Assembly (NCBI RefSeq): GCF_900110575.1 | Contig: NZ_FOEF01000027.1 | Span: 46,676-110,675 of the forward strand | DNA: 64,000 nt | Direction of reading: 5' to 3' | DNA from: Amycolatopsis saalfeldensis | GTDB taxonomy: Bacteria; Actinomycetota; Actinomycetes; Mycobacteriales; Pseudonocardiaceae | The notes under the pieces: generated by a model | Database searches by the model: none | The model's input: the letters and a program-made list of their open reading frames with translations, nothing else | What the model was told of the DNA's origin: nothing | Translations under genes and position numbers: made by a program | Shown here: piece by piece, positions 51,022-59,017 of the stretch | How the letters are laid out: every line of letters begins with the position of its first letter | Numbering within the stretch: position 1 is the stretch's first letter

Positions 51022-52311
51022 TCAGCCGACGGCGCTGAGCTCCGCCGTGAGGCGCGGGTAGAGGTCTCTGACCGAGCTGTGCCGGTGGAAACGCGACAGG
51101 ACTTGCTTGAACCGCCGCAGGTCTTTGGCGACCGTCGCCGAGCCGACGATCGACATCGGTTCGATGAGGTCGCCGGCTATTTCGCAGGCGCGCTCGATCT
51201 CGCCGAGCAAGGCATAGGCAAGGGCTTGGCGCATGCCGTAGCGGGCTCTTGTGCGAAGGGCGTGCTCCGGAACCAGTCCGACCTGGTGATCGAGGATTGC
51301 CACCGCATCACGCGGGCGTCCGAGATCGATGAGGCACCAGCCGTTGGTCATCGCCGCCGGGTCAGTGAGATTGGTGGTACCGAGGACTGGCGCGGAGAGA
51401 CCGGGCGCCTCGTTTACGCTGCTCTGCAGCAAAGGCCGGGCCCGGTCGAGAAGGCGCATGCACGAGTCATAGTCTCCCGCGAGCGCGAAGCCTTGTGCTT
51501 CGCGTTGCGCGGCCAGACCTCGAATTCTTGGTGGCACGGTTCCTTCCTGGGCTTGCCGGGCAAGAGCTATCGTCTGATCCGCGTCGTCGCGGTAGAAGGC
51601 CACCAAGGCGCGCCGGACGAGCGCGTACTCCGCCAGATCCTGATCACCCGCCGACTTTGCCATCGCCACAGCCCGGTCAGTCCACCAGAGGGCTCCGCGT
51701 TCGTCCCCGGCTTCCTGAGTCATCCATCCGGCGTATTCGGCGCACCGGGCGGCTAGCTGGAGCAGCTCCGCGGCCTCCGCACCGCTCGCCTGCCCGGCAA
51801 GAACGCGCAACGAGTGGGTCTGCGCGATCACAGAAGGCAGGACGATGTCAGGACTCGCCGACTGGCCCAATATCCGCAGCTGATCGAACTGACGACGAAA
51901 GACACCGATCGCGGTCCGCTGCACACTCCTACCGCGAGTGGGCACTCCCATCCCGATACCGAATGCCGCTCCGGCGCCGAGCGCCAGTGCTTCGCGCCTG
52001 GCCATCGGCCGGAACAGCCCCTCACCGTCTGCCGCCAGGTTCATCATCCACACCTCTTCGTCGTCCGAAGGTTCGGCGAGATGCGTATGGCAAGGTGGCG
52101 CCACCAACAGCCGGGCCAGTACCCCGCCCGCGTGCAGCTCCGCATCACAGCGACGGGCGAGATCGAGGTGGGGCTGCTTGTGCCCGTTCTCGATCTTGCT
52201 CAGGTACCCCTTGCTGTAGTGCACCACCGAGGCCAACTGAGCCAGTGAAACACCAGCCTCTGCTCGCAGCCGCCGAAGCTCTGTGCCGAACAGTGCGCTG
52301 CCATCAGCCAC
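51022..52311 (-). CDS. XRE-family regulator with TPR-like C-terminal region
   Basis: This 429-aa protein has an N-terminal Cro/CI helix-turn-helix (about 8-60; LRAEAGVSLAQLASVVHYSKGYLSKIENG) and a helical TPR-like region (about 130-420), the common actinobacterial XRE-TPR layout used in signal-dependent regulation. GTG 52311 with GGGGAGGGA upstream. It heads the minus-strand series XRE - TIR - NTPase - membrane protein and probably controls it. The DNA is less GC-rich than typical genes here. Confidence 0.9.
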   Translation of the reverse strand: MADGSALFGTELRRLRAEAGVSLAQLASVVHYSKGYLSKIENGHKQPHLDLARRCDAELHAGGVLARLLVAPPCHTHLAEPSDDEEVWMMNLAADGEGLFRPMARREALALGAGAAFGIGMGVPTRGRSVQRTAIGVFRRQFDQLRILGQSASPDIVLPSVIAQTHSLRVLAGQASGAEAAELLQLAARCAEYAGWMTQEAGDERGALWWTDRAVAMAKSAGDQDLAEYALVRRALVAFYRDDADQTIALARQAQEGTVPPRIRGLAAQREAQGFALAGDYDSCMRLLDRARPLLQSSVNEAPGLSAPVLGTTNLTDPAAMTNGWCLIDLGRPRDAVAILDHQVGLVPEHALRTRARYGMRQALAYALLGEIERACEIAGDLIEPMSIVGSATVAKDLRRFKQVLSRFHRHSSVRDLYPRLTAELSAVG

Positions 52312-52384
52312 GTGTCCCTCCCCGTTGCCCGTCGCCCGACCCGACGGCCGGAAGCGACCGTGGTCCAGGCCTGCGGAACAGACT

Positions 52385-52394
52385 ACTGATCAGT
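52385..52394. promoter_or_regulatory. Perfect palindrome upstream of the XRE gene
   Basis: ACTGATCAGT, a perfect 10-bp palindrome, lies 74 bp upstream of the XRE start in an AT-rich promoter-like region. It could be the XRE operator. Confidence 0.4.
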
Positions 52395-52713
52395 GCAGCA
52401 CGTGAGGTGCCCTCATGGACACCCAAAAACGTCGATTTACAACTAATGGAGCCATGAAACGAAAATCAGCCCCGCGTTGAGCACGAAAAGGCACGACCCG
52501 GCGCTCTCACGCGCGGCCAGTCGACAACCGGGCGGTTGACTCCGACGCCCACTTCGTCACTCGCCGCTCCAGCGTTCCGGCATCCTGCTGGAATCCTCAG
52601 CGCGCCCCTGTGCGCGAACATCGCAGCACCTCATCATTCGTCATCCGAAGAACCGAGATTGCTTTGACGGGATTCTGGCTGCCGGACGCCGGCGAAGGCG
52701 AGCGCAAAGAGAC

Positions 52714-52750
52714 GGTTTCCCGTTGCCTGTTCAACAGGAAACGGGAAACC
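52714..52750. repeat. 37-bp near-perfect palindrome
   Basis: Left arm GGTTTCCCGTTGCCTGTT (52714-52731) and right arm AACAGGAAACGGGAAACC (52733-52750) around a single central base, with one mismatch in 18. It sits in the 610-bp gap 52312-52921 at the edge of the low-GC island; a second hairpin GGCGGCTC/GAGCCGCC follows at 52791-52812. Apart from these and promoter elements the gap shows no gene. Confidence 0.75.
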
Positions 52751-52921
52751 CCCTCGTCCTGGGGCCGACCCTTCACGAATCGCGGATGCGGGCGGCTCGC
52801 GCGGGAGCCGCCGGCTATGCCGAAGCCTGAGGAAAAGATTGCGGTAATGGCAACTTCCCTTGCGCCCCGGACCCGATCAGTCCGACGCTGGAACCCGCAC
52901 CCCCTCCCCGGAAGCACCACG

Positions 52922-53542
52922 ATGGCCACCGAAAGCACGCAGTTCTGGGAGAACCGTTACCGGCAAACGGATCCGGGCTGGGGGACGCGGCCCAACGCGG
53001 TCTTCGCCGACGTGGTTCCCGTGTTGTGCCCTGAGCCGGGCACGGCGCTGGACCTGGGGTGTGGTCACGGGGGCGATGCGCGGTGGCTCGCGGCGCGCGG
53101 TTGGCGCGTCACGGCGGTCGACGTGTCGGAGACGGCGCTGGCGCGGATCGCCGGAACGGCTGAGGCCGACGGGGTGGCCGACCGGATCACCCTGGCCTGT
53201 CACGATCTTTCGCGCAGTTTCCCCGAAGGCGCGTTCGACCTCGTGTCCGCCAGTTACTTCCACAGCCCGGTGGAGTTCCCGCGCGAGCGGGTGCTGCGCC
53301 GGGCGGCCGAGGCGGTGGTCCCCGGCGGGCTGCTGCTCGTGGTCGACCACGGTTCGGCCGCGCCGTGGTCCTGGAACCAGGATCAGGTCTTTCCCACGCC
53401 GCAGGAGACCTTCGACGAACTCGGGCTCGGGCCGGGCTGGCGCGTCGAGCGGCTCGACGCGCCCCGTCGCACCGCCACCGGCCCGGGCGGTCAGGTCGCC
53501 GAGGTGACCGACAACGTCATCGCCCTGCGGCGGAAGCCGTGA
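52922..53542 (+). CDS. Class I SAM-dependent methyltransferase
   Basis: This 206-aa enzyme begins MATESTQFWENRYRQTDPGWG, typical of TehB/thiopurine-like methyltransferases. The SAM motif is ALDLGCGHGGDARWLAARGW, then VTAVDVSETALARIA (acidic loop). The acceptor is unknown. ATG 52922 is the conserved start; its ribosome site is weak, and an in-frame ATG at 52817 would add a 35-residue unconserved leader. Confidence 0.88.
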   Translation: MATESTQFWENRYRQTDPGWGTRPNAVFADVVPVLCPEPGTALDLGCGHGGDARWLAARGWRVTAVDVSETALARIAGTAEADGVADRITLACHDLSRSFPEGAFDLVSASYFHSPVEFPRERVLRRAAEAVVPGGLLLVVDHGSAAPWSWNQDQVFPTPQETFDELGLGPGWRVERLDAPRRTATGPGGQVAEVTDNVIALRRKP

Positions 53543-53546
53543 GCAG

Positions 53547-53945
53547 TCAGCAGGTCAGCGCGACCGGCTCGCGCAGGAAAACGGCCGTGCCCTCCGCGAG
53601 CACGTCCGCGCGCGTGACGAGCACGTCGATCTCCGCCCAGCGGCGGGCTTCCCGCTCGTGGTCGGGAACCAGCGACCGGCCGACGAGGGCCAGCAGCGTG
53701 TCGATCTCGTAGGCGAGGTCGGCCAGCCGCAGGAACGGCACGTAGTCGGCCTCGGTGCCGGGACCGTGCCGGCCGGCCCAGTCGCAGGCCCCGTGCCCGG
53801 CCGAGCGGCAGACGTCGCGGAGGTTCTCGCGGATCCGCTCCTGACGATCGACCACGCTGTTCGGCGCGTCGCGGGAGAAGCTGCTCCGGATGTTCCAGGC
53901 CACCGAGAGCAGGCAGCGGCCGGCATCGTCCATCGACGTGTTCAT
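53547..53945 (-). CDS. Hypothetical protein, 132 aa
   Basis: A mostly helical cytoplasmic protein of unknown family: MNTSMDDAGRCLLSVAWNIR at the start, DWAGRHGPGTEADYVPFLRL in the middle and DVLAEGTAVFLREPVAL at the end. The frame stays open upstream of ATG 53945, but those residues are unconserved in type and cross the regulator gene. It is convergent with the methyltransferase (4 bp gap) and 74 bp downstream of the GntR-TetR regulator. Confidence 0.65.
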   Translation of the reverse strand: MNTSMDDAGRCLLSVAWNIRSSFSRDAPNSVVDRQERIRENLRDVCRSAGHGACDWAGRHGPGTEADYVPFLRLADLAYEIDTLLALVGRSLVPDHEREARRWAEIDVLVTRADVLAEGTAVFLREPVALTC

Positions 53946-54019
53946 CACCGCGAAGAGTGTGTCGGTCCCGGCGCCGCCCGCCGGGCCGGACACGCGGGAG
54001 GACACCCCAACGAGCGACG

Positions 54020-54940
54020 TCAGCGGCCTTCGAGACGCAGCGCGAGACCGTCCAGGAGGGAGCACAGGCCGAGTTCGAACACCTTGTCCAGCACGAGGTC
54101 GTACCCCTCGGCGGACAGCGTGGTCAGCATCCGGGCGAACACCGGGTGCCGGCCGGAGCCGACGATCGCCGCGAGCGCCGGCTCCTGGTTGGCCATCCAG
54201 TCGTCCTCGGACAGCCCGGAGCTGCCGAGCGCCTGCTGTTCGCGTTCGAGGTGGACCGCGATGCCCTGCACGAAGCTGAAGAACAGCACGTGCAGATCGC
54301 ACAGCTCCGCCGCGTCGAGGCCGAATTCGTCCAATGCGGACAGTGCCCATTCCGCGTGCACGGCCAGGTTCGGCAGCGGCAACGGCCGGTTCACCGGCCC
54401 GAGCTGGGCGAGCCACGGGTGCCGCCGGTACAGCGACCACAGCGTCCGCCCGCCCAGTTCCAGCCGCGACCGCCAGCCGGACGGGGGCTGGGCCGGGTAA
54501 CCGCGCTCGCCGTACACCGCGTCGGCCATCAGGACGACCAGCTCGTCTTTGCTCGCGACGTGGCGGTACGGCGACATGGGCGCCACGCCGAGCCGGGCCG
54601 CGACGCCGCGCATCGACAGCACCGCCAGCCCTTCGTGGTCGGCGATCTCGAGCGCCGCCCGGACGATCCGGCCACGCGTCAGCTCCTCCGAACGGCCGCG
54701 CGGCGCGGGCTTCCGTTTGACGCCGGGCCCGCCGGCGACCACCGTGCCCGAGCGCGGTTCGGCGTGGAGCACGCCCTCCTGGACGAGCACCCCCAGCGCC
54801 TTCGCCGCGGTCGCCGTCGCGACGCCGTGCTCGGCGGCGAGCCCACGGGTCGAGGGGGCCTTCGCGCCCGGGACCAGCTCGCCGGCGGAGATCCGGCGCC
54901 GGAGTTCGGCGGCGATGGCCAGGTATCGCGGCTCGGTCAC
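54020..54940 (-). CDS. GntR-TetR chimeric regulator
   Basis: This 306-aa regulator carries two DNA-binding domains. A GntR winged helix covers about 1-70 (YLAIAAELRRRISAGELVPG, then GLAAEHGVATATAAKALGVL). A TetR helix-turn-helix covers about 85-135 (RIVRAALEIADHEGLAVLSMRGVAARL split over the unit; APMSPYRHVASKDELV), followed by a TetR C-terminal ligand domain. GTG 54940. It is divergent from the flavin monooxygenase at 55059 with an inverted repeat between, a typical arrangement for an antibiotic-inactivating or catabolic enzyme and its repressor. Confidence 0.9.
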   Translation of the reverse strand: MTEPRYLAIAAELRRRISAGELVPGAKAPSTRGLAAEHGVATATAAKALGVLVQEGVLHAEPRSGTVVAGGPGVKRKPAPRGRSEELTRGRIVRAALEIADHEGLAVLSMRGVAARLGVAPMSPYRHVASKDELVVLMADAVYGERGYPAQPPSGWRSRLELGGRTLWSLYRRHPWLAQLGPVNRPLPLPNLAVHAEWALSALDEFGLDAAELCDLHVLFFSFVQGIAVHLEREQQALGSSGLSEDDWMANQEPALAAIVGSGRHPVFARMLTTLSAEGYDLVLDKVFELGLCSLLDGLALRLEGR

Positions 54941-54957
54941 ACCCGTCTCCTGTCCTG

Positions 54958-54977
54958 GTACAGAGCGCCCACTGTAC
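54958..54977. promoter_or_regulatory. Operator in the GntR-TetR / monooxygenase promoter
   Basis: GTACAG (54958-54963) and CTGTAC (54972-54977), perfect 6-bp arms with an 8-bp spacer, 18 bp upstream of the regulator start. Consistent with control of both genes by the chimeric regulator. Confidence 0.6.
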
Positions 54978-55058
54978 TAGGTCAGTTTTGGCACTCTGAG
55001 CAGCTTGATGCCACTGTGTCGATTGTACGCAGACAGCGTCCGAAACAGGAGGAACACC

Positions 55059-56168
55059 ATGCGCGACGTGCTGATCTCCGGAGCCGGTATCGCCGGCCCG
55101 GCCCTGGCCCACGGCCTGCGGCAGAAGGGCTTCAGAGTGACCGTGGTGGAGCGGACGGCCGTCCCACGCGAAGGCGGGCAGGCCGTCGACATCCGCGGCG
55201 CCGCGCTCGAGGCGGTGGACCGGATGGGCCTCGGCGGGCCGGTGCGGGCCGCGCGCACCCGGATGCGCGGAATGTCCATGGTGGACGGTGCGGGCGCCGA
55301 GCTGTTCCGGTCCGAGGAATACGCTCCGACCAGCGGCCGGCTCGACAGCGAAGACGTCGAGCTGCTGCGTGACGACCTGATCGCGATACTGCACGAGGCC
55401 ACGAAGGACAGCGTCGAGTACGTGTTCGACGACTCGATTACCGCGCTGCACCAGGAAGAACACAGCGTGCGCGTGGAATTCGAGCACGGCGGCTTCCGCA
55501 CGTTCGACCTCGTCATCGGCGCGGACGGCGTGCACTCGGCCGTGCGGCGCCTCGCTTTCGGGCCGGAGGCGGAGTTCACCACCCACCTGGGCCAGTACCT
55601 GGCGATCTTCCCGGCGCCCAACCTGCTGGGCCTGGACAACTGGCAGGTGTGGTTCCGTGACGAAGCCGCCCAGGCCGGCGGCGTCGCCTACCCGGTGCGC
55701 GACAACAGCGAGCTGCGGGTCACGCTCGGCTTCATGGCCGAGACGCTGACCTACGATTACCGGAACACCCTGCAGCAGAAGGAAATCGTCGCCGAACGGC
55801 TGGCCGGCGCCGGCTGGGAGGTCCCGAAGCTGCTCGCCGCGATGGCCGACGCCCCGAACTTCTACTTCGACGCCATGGCCCAGATCCGGCTGGACCGCTG
55901 GACCACCGGCCGCGTCGCGCTGGTCGGCGACGCGGGTTACTGCGCGTCCGCGCTTTCGGGCCAGGGCACCAGTCTCGCGCTCGTCGGCGCCTACGTGCTG
56001 GCCGAAGAACTCGGCCGCTCCGGCGTCGACCACACCGCGGCCTTCGCCGCCTACGAGCGCCGCCTGCGCCCGTTCGTCGAGCTGAACCAGGCGCTGGCGA
56101 CGGAGAACCCGGGCGGCGGGCCGGCCGAGGAGTCGGTGGAACGGGCGAAGAACGGCATCACCCTCTGA
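55059..56168 (+). CDS. FAD-dependent aromatic monooxygenase
   Basis: This 369-aa class A flavoprotein hydroxylase has FAD/NADPH motifs DVLISGAGIAGPALAHGL, DLVIGADGVHSAVR (DG motif) and RVALVGDAGYCASALSGQGTSLAL (GD motif). It resembles TetX/aromatic polyketide hydroxylases and other drug-modifying monooxygenases; the substrate is unknown. ATG 55059 has AGGAGGA upstream. It faces the GntR-TetR regulator, its probable repressor, across the operator at 54958. Confidence 0.92.
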   Translation: MRDVLISGAGIAGPALAHGLRQKGFRVTVVERTAVPREGGQAVDIRGAALEAVDRMGLGGPVRAARTRMRGMSMVDGAGAELFRSEEYAPTSGRLDSEDVELLRDDLIAILHEATKDSVEYVFDDSITALHQEEHSVRVEFEHGGFRTFDLVIGADGVHSAVRRLAFGPEAEFTTHLGQYLAIFPAPNLLGLDNWQVWFRDEAAQAGGVAYPVRDNSELRVTLGFMAETLTYDYRNTLQQKEIVAERLAGAGWEVPKLLAAMADAPNFYFDAMAQIRLDRWTTGRVALVGDAGYCASALSGQGTSLALVGAYVLAEELGRSGVDHTAAFAAYERRLRPFVELNQALATENPGGGPAEESVERAKNGITL

Positions 56169-56185
56169 GCCGGCCGTACGCCGGG

Positions 56186-56964
56186 ATGATGTTCTCCCTG
56201 GCCGAACCCCCGCTGTTCACCCGCCTGAGATCCGCGTCGTCGGTGCTCGTCGCCGGGGCGGGCGGTGGATTCGACGTCTACGCCGGGCTGCCGCTGGCGT
56301 TGTCCGTGCCACCGTCCACCAGCACGATCGCGTCCACGCCGAGGTGCGGGGAAACGCGTGCACAGTCGGGGCCGGCCCTGCTCGTCCAGCCACCGCGACA
56401 GCGTGCGTTCGGGGAAGTAGCCCACGCTGTCGGGACATCCTGATGCGCGGCGACGAGGCCGGCCTCGGCACTCCCGAGGAGGCATGACCAGCCTCGCCGC
56501 GGTGTCCGGGCTGGCGGAGGTGGACCGGCTCGTGGTCTGCCTGGGCTTCGGCATCGACGCCTACCACGGCGTCTGCCACGCGCACGTCCTGGAGAACCTG
56601 GCCTCGCTCGACCGGGCCGGCGGGTACCTCGGCGCGCTGTCGATCCCGTCGGCCTCGCCCGAAGCGCGGGCGTACGTCGACGCCGTCGCCCACGCGCAGG
56701 CCGATGCGGCCGAGCATCGTGAACGGCCAGATCGCGGCGGCGCTGCGCGGCGAGTTCGGGAACGTGGCCTTCACGACGCGCACCGAGGGGAGCGAGCTGT
56801 TCGTGAACCCGTTGATGGGCCTGTACTTCGCCGTCGACCTGCCCGCGTCCGTCGGCTACCTGGATCAGCTCACGGACACCGAAACGATGATCGACGTGAT
56901 GCTGGCCATCGAAGCCCACCGCGACACCGGCACCCACCGGCCGCGGCGGGCGTTTCCGCACTGA
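56186..56964 (+). pseudogene. DUF1152 gene with an internal inversion and frameshifts
   Basis: Plus-strand reading gives a good DUF1152 start (SLAEPPLFTRLRSASSVLV, then GAGGGFDVYAGLPLALS) up to about 56301. From ~56301 to ~56437 the family sequence is on the minus strand instead: VGYFPERTLSRWLDEQG and LGVDAIVLVDGGTD. At ~56435 plus-strand reading resumes as DILMRGDEAGLGTPEE, then shifts frame to MTSLAAVSGL...LGFGIDAYHGVCHAHVLEN, and shifts again near 56700 to RPSIVNGQIAAALRGEFGN, ending at TGA 56964. The segment normally following LPLALS is missing. The product cannot be made intact. Confidence 0.85.
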
Positions 56965-56968
56965 GCTT

Positions 56969-57400
56969 CACGATCGGCGCCCGGCCGGATCCCGCAACCG
57001 CCGGGCGACGTCCCGGACCAGTTCGTAGGAGTGCCGCCGGTCGGCGTGGTGGTGAACCGGGGTCGTCACCATCAGCTCGTCGGCACCGGTTTCGTCGAGC
57101 ACGGTTTGCAGCCGGTCCCACCAGGAAGCGGCCGTCGAGCTCGGTGCCAGGACGGGAAGCGGCTTCGTCCGGGCTCGGCAGGAGAATCCGAGCCAGGCCC
57201 AGGAAACCGGCGAGTCGAGCGCTGACCGTGCTCGACCCGAGCAGCCAGAACTCCGGCGTGCTCCCGATCGCGGGAATCGCCTTCACCGGCCGATGCCGAG
57301 GTCGATCCGCAATGCCTGCCGCGCCGTCGAACCCGCCACGATCGGCGCGGTGTCCAGCACCGAAACCGCCAGCTCGCGGGTGCCCTCGTCGGCCCAGGGG
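56969..57400 (-). pseudogene. Remnant of a luciferase-like (LLM) flavin monooxygenase
   Basis: Minus-strand pieces in correct order match the LLM/MsnO8-type family: LAVSVLDTAPIVAGSTARQ (57300-57390 region, N-terminus), EFWLLGSSTVSARLAGFLGL (about 57180-57260, another frame) and DETGADELMVTTPVHHHADR (about 57040-57105, C-terminus). Only ~140 codons remain of an expected ~330, and the pieces are in different frames. Confidence 0.75.
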
Positions 57401-57407
57401 TACGCAG

Positions 57408-57895
57408 ACGCTGCCGGTAGCGCAGCGGCGAAAGCCCGACGTCGCGTTTGAACGCGCGCTCCGAGGTACAGCCCAGTTCCGACGCCAGGGTCGCGACCCG
57501 GGCGTCACCGTCGCGCAGTGGCCGTTGCACGAGCAGCATCCGCCAGCGCCCGAGGTACGTCAGGGGCGGGACGCCCGCCACGGTCCGGAAACGATCGGCG
57601 AACGACGTGCGTGACATGGCGGCGGCGCGGGCCAAAACGCCCAGGCTCCCGGGCTTTCCGGGATCGGCGTGCATGAGCCCGATCGCCGGGCGCAGCCGCT
57701 CGTCGGTCAGCACCCGGAGCCTGGCCGGCGTAGGCGCGCACCAGCTCCAGAACCAAGAGCTGGAGGTACTGCCGGATCGCGAAATCCGAGCCGATCTCAC
57801 CTCGTCGAACAGCCGGTGGATCGTGCCGCGCAGGTCGGCCGATCCCCGGATGTGCGCAACCGGCGGGAGCGCGCCCGCCATGGCGTTCAACAAGT
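57408..57895 (-). pseudogene. Truncated, frameshifted AraC-family regulator (cupin-type)
   Basis: The minus-strand C-terminal AraC domain is well preserved: LGVLARAAAMSRTSFADRF, PPLTYLGRWRMLL and LASELGCTSERAFKRDVG. Upstream, DFAIRQYLQLLVLELVRAYA is in another frame and LRGTIHRLFDEV returns to the first, so two compensating shifts lie near 57725-57790. The N-terminal cupin half is cut off at about 57890, where an SDR fragment begins on the other strand. Confidence 0.75.
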
Positions 57896-58050
57896 CGGTG
57901 AGCGAGGCGGCGCAGCGGGCCATGGGCCTGATCGACGACGCCGGCGAGCCGATCATCGACCCCGGCCGCGGCCGGAAGACACCGGAGCAGGGCGCCGCGA
58001 CCATCGCGTTCGCGGCCACCAGTCCCCTGCTCGCCGGGCACTCGGGCTGA
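57895..58050 (+). pseudogene. C-terminal fragment of a short-chain dehydrogenase
   Basis: The plus-strand fragment reads AQRAMGLIDDAGEPII, KTPEQGAATIAFAATSPLLAG and ends HSG at TGA 58050. This is the typical end of an SDR; it matches the corresponding part of the SDR gene at 58119 in type. The Rossmann part is absent. Confidence 0.7.
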
Positions 58051-58118
58051 CCGTCCTCTTCGGATGGTCGCCCTGCCAGGGCGTGGCTGCCGGCGGCGAA
58101 GCTTTTTACGGTTGGGTC

Positions 58119-59012
58119 ATGACCAGTGAACAACATCCGATCGGCAGCGGATTCGGCCCGGCCTCCACCGTCGGCGAGGTCCTTGACGGCGCCGATCTGA
58201 CCGGCAAGCTCGCCATCGTCACCGGAGGATATTCGGGCGTCGGGATCGAAGACGTACGCGGGCTCAGCGCGGCCGGCGCGACCGTTGTCGTCCCGGCCCG
58301 GCGGGTCGACGAGGCGAAAAAGGCGCTCGACGGCGTCGAACGGGTCGAGATCGGCGAACTCGACCTGGCCGATCTCGTTTCGGTGCGGGCCTTCACCGAC
58401 CGGTTCCTCGACGGCGGCCGCGAGATCGACATCCTGATCAACTGCGCCGGTGTGATGGCCGCCCCGGAGAGCCGGGTCGGGCCGGGCTGGGAATTCCAGT
58501 TCGCGGTCAATCATCTCGGCCACTTCGCGTTGACGAACCGGCTCTGGCCCGCCCTGTCCGCCGGCGATGGCGCCCGCGTGATCGCGTTTTCCTCCCGCGG
58601 GCACAAGTTCTCCGACATCCGGTGGGACGATCTCGGCTTCGCCGGCGGGTACGACAAATGGCAGGCCTACGCCTTTTCGCTCAACCCGGGCGGAATCCGG
58701 ACCAACCTGCAGCGTCACGTGTCCCATGAGGACCAGGTCCAGCTCGGCTGGATCGACCGGGACGGGAACCACCTCATCGAGTGGAAGTCACCGGAGGCGG
58801 GTGCGGCGACCGCCGCCTGGGCTGCGACCTCGGGGCACCTGCGTGGCATGGGCGGTGTCTACCTCGAGGACAACGAGGTCGCCGAGATCGTCGACCCCGG
58901 CGCCCCGGACGCGATGAAGTCCGGCCTCCACCCGTACGCGGCGGACCCGGCGTCGGCCGCCCGGCTGTGGGACATTTCGGCCGAACTCACCGGCGTCAAC
59001 GCCTTCGAGTGA
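58119..59012 (+). CDS. Short-chain dehydrogenase lacking the YxxxK lysine
   Basis: This 297-aa SDR-type protein has cofactor motif IVTGGYSGVGIE, NCAG (108-111) and catalytic Ser in AFSSRGHK. At WQAYAFSLNPGGIRT (182-195) the sequence jumps from the catalytic Tyr (Y184) to a motif that normally lies ~25-30 residues further on, so the YxxxK lysine and the following helix are missing although the frame is kept. The C-terminal ESPEAGAATAAWAATS-type segment is present. It is probably inactive as a dehydrogenase. ATG 58119. Confidence 0.8.
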   Translation: MTSEQHPIGSGFGPASTVGEVLDGADLTGKLAIVTGGYSGVGIEDVRGLSAAGATVVVPARRVDEAKKALDGVERVEIGELDLADLVSVRAFTDRFLDGGREIDILINCAGVMAAPESRVGPGWEFQFAVNHLGHFALTNRLWPALSAGDGARVIAFSSRGHKFSDIRWDDLGFAGGYDKWQAYAFSLNPGGIRTNLQRHVSHEDQVQLGWIDRDGNHLIEWKSPEAGAATAAWAATSGHLRGMGGVYLEDNEVAEIVDPGAPDAMKSGLHPYAADPASAARLWDISAELTGVNAFE

Positions 59013-59017
59013 GTGCC

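Noticed and set aside
53547..56033. 828-codon minus-strand frame spanning several genes
   Set aside because: Only its last 132 codons look protein-like; the rest is antisense to the monooxygenase and out of frame with the GntR-TetR gene.
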